NCBI GenBank assembly: GCA_022837185.1
Contig: JALHJD010000158.1
Location: 1 to 7,073, forward strand
Length of the DNA stretch: 7,073 nt
Direction: 5' to 3'
Source: Desulfobacteraceae bacterium
Lineage (GTDB): Bacteria > Desulfobacterota > Desulfobulbia > Desulfobulbales > Desulfobulbaceae
A program made the position numbers and the translations under genes. How positions within the stretch are numbered: the first letter of the stretch is position 1; the number at the start of each line of letters is the position of its first letter. Of this stretch, positions 1 to 6,627 are shown piece after piece. The notes below the pieces were generated by a model that was not told the origin of the DNA, did no database searches, and saw only the letters and a list, made by a program, of their open reading frames with translations.

Positions 1-703
1 TGTGGGGCGCAAGATAGGCGATGGAATTATATCCCCAGTAGTTGCGGAGACCCTGTTCCAGCAGGTGGGCATCGTGGATAAACTGGTGCACGGGAAGCAG
101 CTCCACGGCCGTGATCCCCAGGCTGGTGAGGTACCTGATGGCGGCAGGATGGGAAAGTCCGGCGTAGGTTCCCCTGATTTCCGGCGGGATTCCGGGATGG
201 CGCGCGGTGAATCCCTTCACATGCACTTCGTAGATCACGGTTTCGTGGAGGGATTTGCCAAGGGGCTGGTCGCTGCCCCAGTCAAAAAAGGGGTTGATCA
301 CCACCGACTTGGGAACATAGGGGGCACTGTTTTCCTCGTTCACGGATCCTTCAGGGTCGTTGAAACGATAGGGAAAGACCGCCTCGTTCCAGTTGACCTC
401 CCCTTCCACTGCCTTGGCATACGGATCGAGCAGGAGCTTGCCGGGATTGCACCGGTGACCCTCCCGGAGCTCCCATGGGCCGTGCACGCGGAACCCGTAC
501 CGCTGTCCCGGTTCCACCGTCGGCAGATAGCCGTGCCAGCAGAAACCGCTGACCTCGGGAAGATCCACGCGGGTTTCCTCCCCCTTTTCATCGAAGAGAC
601 AGAGTTCAACCCTGTGGGCCGCCTCCGAAAAGATGGAGAAATTGGTTCCCACTCCGTCATAAGTTGCCCCCAGGGGATAGGGCTTGCCAGGCCATATTTT
701 CAC
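1..703 (-). CDS. glgX: Glycogen debranching enzyme GlgX, N-terminal part (cut by window edge)
   Basis: Isoamylase-type debranching enzyme that hydrolyses alpha-1,6 branches of glycogen or limit dextrins in the cytoplasm. About 234 residues are visible of a family length near 650-700; the C-terminal two thirds lie beyond the left edge. Residues about 10-100 form a CBM48-like N-terminal domain (YPLGATYDGVGTNFSIFSE near the start; FRVHGPW at 71-77). The (beta/alpha)8 amylase domain then begins with ETVIYEVHVKGFT (154-166), RGTYAGL (177-183), AVELLPVHQF (199-208) and NYWGYNSIAYLAP (221-233). These blocks match what I remember of E. coli GlgX closely and distinguish it from GlgB and TreZ. The catalytic Asp/Glu/Asp residues are outside the window, so activity cannot be judged. 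The start is GTG at 703, preceded by a strong ribosome site at 709-716. It lies 38 bases downstream of the ClC gene on the same strand, so co-transcription is likely. TreX-type enzymes are the main alternative name. Confidence 0.93.
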   Translation of the reverse strand, partial: MKIWPGKPYPLGATYDGVGTNFSIFSEAAHRVELCLFDEKGEETRVDLPEVSGFCWHGYLPTVEPGQRYGFRVHGPWELREGHRCNPGKLLLDPYAKAVEGEVNWNEAVFPYRFNDPEGSVNEENSAPYVPKSVVINPFFDWGSDQPLGKSLHETVIYEVHVKGFTARHPGIPPEIRGTYAGLSHPAAIRYLTSLGITAVELLPVHQFIHDAHLLEQGLRNYWGYNSIAYLAPH

Positions 704-708
704 AAGTT

Positions 709-716
709 CCTCCTTT
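709..716 (-). promoter_or_regulatory. Ribosome binding site of glgX
   Basis: On the minus strand the bases AAAGGAGG lie 5 bases upstream of the GTG codon at 703. This near-perfect Shine-Dalgarno sequence fixes the non-ATG start of glgX. It sits in the 38-base gap after the ClC stop codon. I see no separate promoter or terminator in that gap. Confidence 0.8.
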
Positions 717-741
717 CATTTACATGATCCGGTTACGCTGC

Positions 742-2850
742 TTACACCTGCCCCGGTGATGATGCGGCGGTAAAAATTTCCCGCACCTGCCCCATGGCCT
801 CTTTCCGGCCGAATACCGTCACCACGTCTCCCGGCAGAAAAACGGTATCGCCCCGTGGTATGATGATCCTGCCATCCCGTTCTATGGAGACCACATTGAC
901 GGTCACCGGCAGGGACAGGGAACGCAGAGGCAGCCCCGATCCACTGTCCCCCTCCTGCAGGCTGATCTCCATAAAGACATTCTTTTTCTCGCTGCGCAGA
1001 GAGATATCACCCCCCAGCAGTTGTCCACGTTGTTTACGGACAAGTGCCACATCATACGCCCGCAGGATCTCGCTTCTGCTGATGAGTCCCAACAGCCTGC
1101 CGCTGCCGTCACGGTTGACGACGGGAAGCCTGGCCAGACCCCGGGGCGCCATCTTCTGAATGGCGGTCCAGATCGGTTCGTCGGGAAATATGGTTACCGG
1201 CTTCGTGACGGCCACATCTTCCACTGTCAGGCCGCGAAGCTGAACCGTATTGTCGGAAAGCATCCGTTCCATGTCCTGGAGGGTGACTATGCCAAACAAA
1301 TGGTCCTGCTCATCAAGAACCGGGAAACCGAGATAATTTGTTTCCTGGAACTTGCGGTACAGGTCGGCCAGCGGCATCTGCCGGTAGACAACCTCAGGAG
1401 TCCTGTTCATCACTTCGCTGACGGCCACAGCCTGCATGACATCCATATCCCTGCCCTGAACAAAACGGATCCCCCGACGGGTCAGTTTGTGGGTATAGAT
1501 GGATTCGGGATACAGCCACTGGGCAAAGGTAGAGGCAGTCACCGTCGCCACCATCAAGGGAAGAATCATCGCATAATCATTGCTCATCTCGAAAACAATC
1601 AGCAGGGCGGTCAGCGGAGCCCGGGCAGCCGCAGCAAAGACCGCGGCCATTCCGACCAGGGCGTAGGCGCCGGGAGGACCGGAGATGCCGGGATGTATCG
1701 CGGCAAAAATATGGCCCATGGTTCCGCCGAGCATGGCGCCGATAAAGAGGGAAGGTGCGAAAACCCCGCCGGAATTGCCTGATCCCAGGGTAAACGAGGT
1801 GGCCAGCGGCTTGATGACAATCAACAGGGCCAGCACCAGAAGGCCGACCTTATCCTGCAGGGCATCTTCCATGAAATGAAAACCCGTCCCGTAAAAATAC
1901 GGCATCCGGGCGGCCAGTTCCCGTCCGGACGAATTTGGAGCGGCAGCGGATTCGAAATTCCCGGACAAATAGAGGTAGCCCATCCCCAGCAGTCCGAGGA
2001 GCAGTGCCCCAACGGCTGGTTTGAGGAAAAGCGGAAACCGCCAGTTGTCGAATTTCACCTCGAACCAGCCGAGCATCCGGATAAACATAATCGCCGCAAG
2101 TGCGGCAGCCAGCCCGAGCAGCAGAAAAAAAACGATCGCCAGGGGAGACTGCATTGCGTAGCTGGGGACGCTGAATGCCGGATTATCCCCAAGATACATC
2201 TGGCTGACAATGGAGGCCGACACCGAGGCGATCACCACGTTGCCGAACATCCGCACCTGCAGTTCACTCATCAGGACTTCGATGGCAAACGCCACCCCGG
2301 CAATGGGGGCATTAAAGGTCGCGGCAATGGCGCCGGCAGCCCCGCAGGCTACCAGGTTTTTAATTCTTTCGTCCGACAGGCGCAGTACCTGTCCCATGGA
2401 CGAACCCAGCGCGGCACCAACTTGGACAATGGGACCTTCCCGGCCGGCTGACCCGCCTGTACCGATGCACAGCGCCGAGGTGATTACTTTGGCGACCACC
2501 ACCCTGGACCGGATGCGCCCTCCCTTCAGCACCATGGCCTGCATGACCTCCGGTACGCCGTGCCCCTTGGTTTCGGCGGCAAACCACGCAATCAGGGCTC
2601 CCCCCAGAAGGGCGCCGATCAGGGGCACCAGGAGGTAGGCAAGCATTCCGGTATTGGGGAGGATACGGGCAAAGGCCGCGTAGGATTGGCCATGGATCGT
2701 TTCAATCATCCAGATGAAAAGAACCGCGGCCAGTCCGGTCCCGGCCCCGATGAAAATCGCGAGCAACAGCAGCGGTATTCCCTCCGGCGGAGAAAACCTG
2801 TCAAGAAGATCAGCCGTTGTTCTACTTTTTTTCATGGAACCGTCCGGCAT
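742..2850 (-). CDS. ClC-family anion channel/transporter with CBS pair and RCK_C-like tail
   Basis: Inner-membrane chloride (or other anion) channel or anion/proton exchanger, 702 residues. The ClC membrane core spans about residues 25-455 and shows the three filter motifs: GHGVP (96-100, the GSGIP position), GREGP (136-140, gating glutamate E138 kept) and GGVFAP (361-366). The central tyrosine is probably Y452 (ESIYTHKL). Two CBS domains follow (about 478-533 and 544-600), which in this family bind adenine nucleotides and regulate gating. The tail at about 625-692 (ends FLPGDVVTVFGRKE) resembles the RCK_C/TrkA-C ligand-binding domain. E. coli ClcA lacks all of these C-terminal domains. Two residues are unusual: the ClC-ec1 Ser107 position is His97, and the internal proton glutamate (E203) aligns with Val192, as in animal ClC channels. 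ATG 2850 is the first start after an in-frame stop; its ribosome site is weak, and ATG 2835 is the alternative. It is the first gene of a likely operon with glgX. Confidence 0.93.
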   Translation of the reverse strand: MPDGSMKKSRTTADLLDRFSPPEGIPLLLLAIFIGAGTGLAAVLFIWMIETIHGQSYAAFARILPNTGMLAYLLVPLIGALLGGALIAWFAAETKGHGVPEVMQAMVLKGGRIRSRVVVAKVITSALCIGTGGSAGREGPIVQVGAALGSSMGQVLRLSDERIKNLVACGAAGAIAATFNAPIAGVAFAIEVLMSELQVRMFGNVVIASVSASIVSQMYLGDNPAFSVPSYAMQSPLAIVFFLLLGLAAALAAIMFIRMLGWFEVKFDNWRFPLFLKPAVGALLLGLLGMGYLYLSGNFESAAAPNSSGRELAARMPYFYGTGFHFMEDALQDKVGLLVLALLIVIKPLATSFTLGSGNSGGVFAPSLFIGAMLGGTMGHIFAAIHPGISGPPGAYALVGMAAVFAAAARAPLTALLIVFEMSNDYAMILPLMVATVTASTFAQWLYPESIYTHKLTRRGIRFVQGRDMDVMQAVAVSEVMNRTPEVVYRQMPLADLYRKFQETNYLGFPVLDEQDHLFGIVTLQDMERMLSDNTVQLRGLTVEDVAVTKPVTIFPDEPIWTAIQKMAPRGLARLPVVNRDGSGRLLGLISRSEILRAYDVALVRKQRGQLLGGDISLRSEKKNVFMEISLQEGDSGSGLPLRSLSLPVTVNVVSIERDGRIIIPRGDTVFLPGDVVTVFGRKEAMGQVREIFTAASSPGQV

Positions 2851-2939
2851 GTTGAACCGTAATCAATCTCAGTCATTTACATCAGGCCCGGTTGGCGGAT
2901 CGCCGGGGATAGAACGTCGCGCAAATTTCCACTCCCCAT

Positions 2940-2954
2940 GGATAGCATCTATCC
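2940..2954. promoter_or_regulatory. Perfect 15-base dyad, possible operator
   Basis: GGATAG-CAT-CTATCC is a perfect inverted repeat with 6-base arms and a 3-base centre, placed 90-104 bases upstream of the ClC start codon. On the minus strand it overlaps a weak promoter-like arrangement: TTGTGT, then 17 bases, then TATCCA, with only about three matches per hexamer. A repressor or activator site is an inference from symmetry and position; chance is not excluded. Confidence 0.3.
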
Positions 2955-3228
2955 TGTCAGTACACAACCTGAACCTCGGATGTTCCCCATTAATACAACT
3001 ATATGACCCGGAAACGGAACAAGTCAAACAGGGAGGGGACGCACCGGACGACAGGGAATACTCTCATTATTCTCTTGGCGAAATACATCAAAACCACTAA
3101 TTTACTCGACGGTCGGCAATGCGGCGGCAGTTTCGGTAATTCCGGCCGAACAACCACATCAAGGGCGAGGTGCTTCCGGCCTGTTTGCGTGGGCTGCTCA
3201 GCCTGCCTGGTAACAACGATTATAACGT

Positions 3229-3234
3229 GAGAGG
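3229..3234 (+). promoter_or_regulatory. Ribosome binding site choosing the GTG start of the flippase-like gene
   Basis: GAGAGG lies 7 bases before the GTG at 3242. The reading frame is open further upstream to an ATG at 3170, but the added residues are not membrane-like or family-like and that ATG has no clear ribosome site. This site is the main reason for starting the protein at 3242. Confidence 0.6.
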
Positions 3235-3241
3235 CCGGCAG

Positions 3242-4309
3242 GTGAGTGAACAACGCCTTGCAGACGCGAAAGGTTTACAGAACAAAGCTTACTTTAGCCG
3301 GTGGATTGGTTCCGTTCTTCTGTTTGTCGCGTTGAGTTGCGGCGTCCCTTATGTCATCTATCAGAAAGTCGGCGCACAGTCGTTTTCCCTGAATCCGCAA
3401 CTGTTTTCCTGGCCCGTCCTTGCCGGAGCGGCCGTCCTGCTGGTTGTGTATTTTACAAGTGACGCTTTGCGCCTGCACTACATTCTCAAGGCGGCGGGCC
3501 GTCGCCTCGATGCGGGAACACTTGGAAAACTGACATTCATGAACATCCTCTTTTCCAACATCACCCCCATGGCCACTGGCGGTGGTTTCGCCCAAGTCTG
3601 GTATCTTCGCCGGCGCGGCGTTCCTATAGGCACAGCAATGGCGGCGACAACCATCCGGACCTTCATTGCGATGGTTCTCATTTTCTTTCCGGTACCGTTC
3701 CTGGTGGCGGGACTGCCATATTTCCGGGATGGCGGAGCCATGGCTGGTGCGGGCTGGACTCTGGCCTTTTTTGCCATTGGGTATCTCGCCTGTTTTTTGA
3801 TGATTCTTTACCGCCTGCGATGGCTGTTGGGGATGCTTGATGCCGCCGCAAAGGTTCTGGTGGGGATGCACATTGTCAGCATTGGAAGCATGCGCCGTCT
3901 CAAACGGAACGTTCTCAGAGAAGCAGTGCGGTTCTCGCATTGCCTGAGAATTTACACTCGTGGAGATAGGTGGGATGTCATGCTTTCTGTTCTTTTCACG
4001 GCGGTTTTCCTTTTATCGTTATTCTCGTTTCCCTACCTGCTCCTCCGGGGCGCAGGATACCAGGCGGACTATCTTGAGACTACCGGCCTGCTGGCTGTAT
4101 CGACATGCATTATGTATTTTGCGCCGTCCCCGGGCGGGGCGGGTTTTGCCGAGGGGATTTTCGGCTTGTTTTTTGCTTCGATGGTAAACGCTTCCGAGCT
4201 GGTCGGGATTATGCTGCTTTGGCGGTTTCTGACAGTATACCTGGGCATGCTCATCGGTGTCCCCGTGACCCTGCATGAATTCTTCCGGCGGGGGCGGAAC
4301 AATGCCTAG
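3242..4309 (+). CDS. UPF0104 / LPG_synthase_TM flippase-like integral membrane protein
   Basis: Polytopic inner-membrane protein of the YbhN/UPF0104 group (the membrane domain also found in MprF, Pfam LPG_synthase_TM), 355 residues from GTG 3242. Members are proposed or shown to move lipids or glycolipids across the membrane. Seven to eight hydrophobic segments are visible, at about 22-41, 57-76, 135-157, 169-189, 246-266, 281-300 and 315-343. Two family hallmarks are present: the Pro/Gly-rich block ITPMATGGGFAQVWYLRRRG (about 107-126) and the C-terminal block PSPGGAGFAEGIFGLFF (about 295-311). There is no MprF-type aminoacyltransferase domain, so lysyl-lipid synthesis is not expected. Its stop codon overlaps the start of the phosphatase-like/GT4 gene by 8 bases (ATGCCTAG), implying translational coupling. 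I infer that it handles the lipid made by that glycosyltransferase; the substrate is unknown. Confidence 0.87.
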   Translation: MSEQRLADAKGLQNKAYFSRWIGSVLLFVALSCGVPYVIYQKVGAQSFSLNPQLFSWPVLAGAAVLLVVYFTSDALRLHYILKAAGRRLDAGTLGKLTFMNILFSNITPMATGGGFAQVWYLRRRGVPIGTAMAATTIRTFIAMVLIFFPVPFLVAGLPYFRDGGAMAGAGWTLAFFAIGYLACFLMILYRLRWLLGMLDAAAKVLVGMHIVSIGSMRRLKRNVLREAVRFSHCLRIYTRGDRWDVMLSVLFTAVFLLSLFSFPYLLLRGAGYQADYLETTGLLAVSTCIMYFAPSPGGAGFAEGIFGLFFASMVNASELVGIMLLWRFLTVYLGMLIGVPVTLHEFFRRGRNNA

Positions 4310-6512
4310 GCTGTCATGGTGGCGGACACTGTTCTACCTGAACGTGCTCGTTCTCTTTCTGGTGGTCTTCTATAAGATATATCTTCATTTTTTTGAGCAG
4401 GACTACGGCGCGGTTCATGCCGATCAAGTTGAGCGGATAGAGTCGGCGCTTTACGGTCAGGATGTTTTCAGTTTTGCCGTCGTGGGCAACATCAACAACT
4501 CCGTGGGGATTTTTGAACGAAAGATAATTCCCGAGCTGAACAGGAGCGAGGTTGAATTCGTCGTTTCTGCGGGCAATGCGGTCAGCAGCGGCGGGGAAGA
4601 CAAATACCGCGCACTGCACCGGACATTGGGACATTTCGCCAAACCGTATCTGTTGACCTTTGGCGATAACGAGTACGGCGCTTTTGGCGGCTTCCGGTAT
4701 TATGATCACTATGGGCCGTATGTTTTCGCGTTTTCCGCCGGGAACAGCAGATTTATTTTCCTCGACAGCTCCGGAAAGACGTCTTTTCGATGGCAGGCGC
4801 GCTGGCTGGAGGAGGAACTTGAAGTCAGGCCGAATGACAATATTTTCATTTTCGTCGGGCACCCTCTGCTGCCGGTCGACAAAAAGGGCATTTTCGACTT
4901 CGATGACGAGTATCTGGCGGACGAGGAGTTTCGCAAACTCCTCATGCCGATATTTGCAGACGCCAGGGTAAAGGCGGTTTTTTCGTCCAATCTGCCACTT
5001 TATTCAGTTCAGAAATCAAACCACACCTCCTTTGTCGTGACGGGAGGCGCTGGTGGACTGGTACTCAACACCAATCGAAGCTTCTATCACTTCGTGAAAG
5101 TGCATGTCAACCGGGACCAGGTGACGATTGAACCTGTCAGGCTGAATGTCGGACAGTACAAACTTTTTCGTACCGTTGAAAGTGTCTGGTTCTTTATTCA
5201 TTCGCTGTTTTACGTCGGGTATCTCAATTATCTGCTTTTCGTCTGCTGTCTTGTCGTCAGCGCTTACTGGCTGCATTCACTCTTGTGGAAAGAACGGGAT
5301 TATTATCCTGATTTCAACCAGCCGTCCGACCCGGATCTTGGCCGGCCGATCAACGTGGCCATGTTCACCAACAATTACCTGCCGTTCATAGGCGGCGTAC
5401 CTGTTTCAATATACCGGTTGTCCTCGGTTCTCAGGAAGATGGGGCACAAGGTTGTGATTTTCGCGCCCCGATATGAACGGGATGATCATCCGCGGGATGG
5501 GAATGACGTTTTCAGACTTTCCTGTTTTTTTCAACGAGCGGCAGACAAGGGTATTGTCGTCCCGAACATATTCTCGGTCTCCGCAATCAGGAAGGCACGC
5601 GAATTCTCCCCGGACGTGATTCATATTCATCATCCGTTCTGGATGGGGACGCTGGGTCTATGGATAGCACGGCGCTTGAAGGTTCCAGTTGTCTATACAT
5701 ACCACACCAGATTGGAACATTTTTCGTACGCAGTGCCGGTGCCCAAAGCGCTGTTTCGCAATTTTCTTTCGCATGCTCTTGTGCGGCGGCTCGGCAACAG
5801 GTGTAATGCCATTGTGGTCCCGACCGAGGCTTCTGAGAGCTATCTACGCATGATCGGGGTGAAAATTCCTGTGTTCGTTGTTCCCACCGGCATCGAGACA
5901 GACAGGTTCGGATCATGCACTGAAAAGGAGAAGTCGAGACTGCGGGAGGAGCTTGGCATTGGCAGCGATGAATTGGTCTTGCTCACCGTTTCCCGGCTGA
6001 GTGTAGAGAAAAACATAGATTTCATGCTTGAAGCCGTTTCCGGATTGGCAAAAAAATGTTCGAAAAAGTTCAAATTTATACTGATCGGCGAAGGACCTGA
6101 GCGGGAACATCTTTGCCAGCTTGCCGAAAAGTTCGGTTTGCGGGATTTGGTGATATTTTCGGGCGCGGTACCGCCCGAACGCATGCCGGTCTACTACAGT
6201 TTGGGAAATGTCTTTGTCTTTGCCTCAACATCGGAAACCCAGGGGATGGTTATACTCGAAGCGATGGCAAGCGGAATGCCCGTAGTGGCCATAAGGGCAA
6301 GCGGAATCGATGATTTTGTCGCGGACGGCATAACCGGATTTAAAACGGGGCAGCATACCGCGGCATGGGCGGAGAAGGTCCAGCTTTTGCTCGAAGATGA
6401 CACGTTGCGGCAAAAGCTGTCAGGTCAGGCGACATCGAGGGCGGGCCGGTTCGGGATAGATGAATTCGGCCGAAGAATTGAGCGGGTGTATGCCCATGTG
6501 CTGAGCAATTGA
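4302..6512 (+). CDS. Membrane-anchored fusion: degenerate metallophosphoesterase-like domain + GT4 glycosyltransferase
   Basis: A 736-residue fusion. Residues 8-31 form one N-terminal membrane helix. Residues about 55-285 have the layout of a calcineurin-like phosphoesterase, but the metal-ligand motifs are altered (GNINN at 62-66, GNAVSSGG at 91-98, GDNE at 121-124, SNLPLY at 229-234). A second hydrophobic stretch covers about 294-329. A complete GT-B glycosyltransferase of family GT4 runs from about 350 to the end: glycine-rich loop GGVP (364-367), HIHHPFWMG (441-449), YHTRLEHF (467-474), PTGIETDRF (528-536), SRLSVEKN (564-571, with R565 and K570 for the nucleotide-sugar phosphates), GEGPE (596-600) and the EX7E pair E645/E653 in SETQGMVILEAMASG. 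The pattern resembles 1,2-diacylglycerol glucosyltransferases, suggesting a lipid acceptor. Predicted topology: phosphatase-like domain outside, GT4 in the cytoplasm. ATG 4302 is preferred to ATG 4275 because it overlaps the previous stop and follows a GGCGGA ribosome-site-like sequence. Sugar and acceptor are not deducible. Confidence 0.88.
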   Translation: MPRLSWWRTLFYLNVLVLFLVVFYKIYLHFFEQDYGAVHADQVERIESALYGQDVFSFAVVGNINNSVGIFERKIIPELNRSEVEFVVSAGNAVSSGGEDKYRALHRTLGHFAKPYLLTFGDNEYGAFGGFRYYDHYGPYVFAFSAGNSRFIFLDSSGKTSFRWQARWLEEELEVRPNDNIFIFVGHPLLPVDKKGIFDFDDEYLADEEFRKLLMPIFADARVKAVFSSNLPLYSVQKSNHTSFVVTGGAGGLVLNTNRSFYHFVKVHVNRDQVTIEPVRLNVGQYKLFRTVESVWFFIHSLFYVGYLNYLLFVCCLVVSAYWLHSLLWKERDYYPDFNQPSDPDLGRPINVAMFTNNYLPFIGGVPVSIYRLSSVLRKMGHKVVIFAPRYERDDHPRDGNDVFRLSCFFQRAADKGIVVPNIFSVSAIRKAREFSPDVIHIHHPFWMGTLGLWIARRLKVPVVYTYHTRLEHFSYAVPVPKALFRNFLSHALVRRLGNRCNAIVVPTEASESYLRMIGVKIPVFVVPTGIETDRFGSCTEKEKSRLREELGIGSDELVLLTVSRLSVEKNIDFMLEAVSGLAKKCSKKFKFILIGEGPEREHLCQLAEKFGLRDLVIFSGAVPPERMPVYYSLGNVFVFASTSETQGMVILEAMASGMPVVAIRASGIDDFVADGITGFKTGQHTAAWAEKVQLLLEDDTLRQKLSGQATSRAGRFGIDEFGRRIERVYAHVLSN

Positions 6513-6535
6513 AAGGAAGAGCGGGTGTTATCCTT

Positions 6536-6564
6536 GCCGGCCTGCCTCCTGAAGCGGCGTTTTT
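6536..6564 (+). terminator. Possible weak intrinsic terminator after the GT4 gene
   Basis: GCCG (6536-6539) can pair with CGGC (6555-6558), extendable by one T-G pair, and is followed by five T residues at 6560-6564. The stem is short and the loop long (15 bases), so termination would be weak. Its position, 23 bases after the GT4 stop codon and before the rnk promoter, is what makes it worth listing. Confidence 0.3.
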
Positions 6565-6594
6565 GACGATAGGTTGCGCCCCAATCGTCGGCGT

Positions 6595-6608
6595 GGCCGG
6601 ATGCGGCC
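6595..6608. repeat. Short GC-rich inverted repeat in the GT4-rnk gap
   Basis: GGCCG-GATG-CGGCC is a perfect 5-base-arm hairpin just upstream of the rnk promoter. It is followed on the plus strand by six A residues rather than T residues, so it is not a standard terminator. Another dyad, GACGAT...ATCGTC, lies just before it (about 6565-6589). A regulatory role is only possible, not shown. Confidence 0.25.
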
Positions 6609-6627
6609 CGAAAAAATGGGATTAAGC

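Larger units (their letters stand above)
2851..3241. other. Divergent intergenic region between the ClC operon and the flippase/GT operon
   Basis: This 391-base gap must carry the control regions of two divergently read operons. I see no convincing sigma-70 promoter pair on either strand; a weak minus-strand candidate overlaps the dyad at 2940-2954. A second, shorter inverted repeat (GGCG-GAT-CGCC, 2894-2904, overlapped by CCCGG/CCGGG arms at 2887-2891 and 2903-2907) would fall in the leader of the ClC transcript. The right part (about 2999-3253) is open for 84 codons on the minus strand and 75 on the plus strand, but neither product resembles a protein I know and neither has a good start. 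No tRNA or riboswitch is recognisable. Confidence 0.5.

Noticed and set aside
2..727. 241-codon open frame on the plus strand opposite glgX
   Set aside because: The opposite strand encodes clear GlgX domains with a strong ribosome site; this frame is its antisense shadow and its product resembles nothing I know.
1021..2638. Several long plus-strand open frames (1021-1782, 1876-2451, 2210-2638)
   Set aside because: They lie entirely opposite the ClC gene, whose motifs are unmistakable; long antisense frames are expected in GC-rich coding DNA.
3221..3226. TATAAC as a -10 box for the flippase gene
   Set aside because: No suitable -35 at 16-18 bases, and transcription from it would begin at or after the ribosome site.
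3170..3241. ATG 3170 as start of the flippase-like protein
   Set aside because: The extra 24 residues lack family similarity and a ribosome site, while GTG 3242 has GAGAGG at proper spacing.
3275..3940. 221-codon minus-strand open frame
   Set aside because: It is antisense to the UPF0104 gene, which shows hydrophobic segments and family motifs; the minus product is charged and low in recognisable pattern.
6050..6056. A7 run in frame as A_AAA_AAA in the GT4 gene, a possible slippery site
   Set aside because: A -1 shift would hit a stop after about 14 codons and would remove the EX7E motif. No upstream Shine-Dalgarno stimulator or clear downstream hairpin is visible, so programmed frameshifting is unsupported.
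6480..6528. Direct repeat GAGCGGGTGT at about 6480 and 6519 around the GT4 stop codon
   Set aside because: Only two 10-base copies; no further extension or mobile-element boundary, so probably chance.
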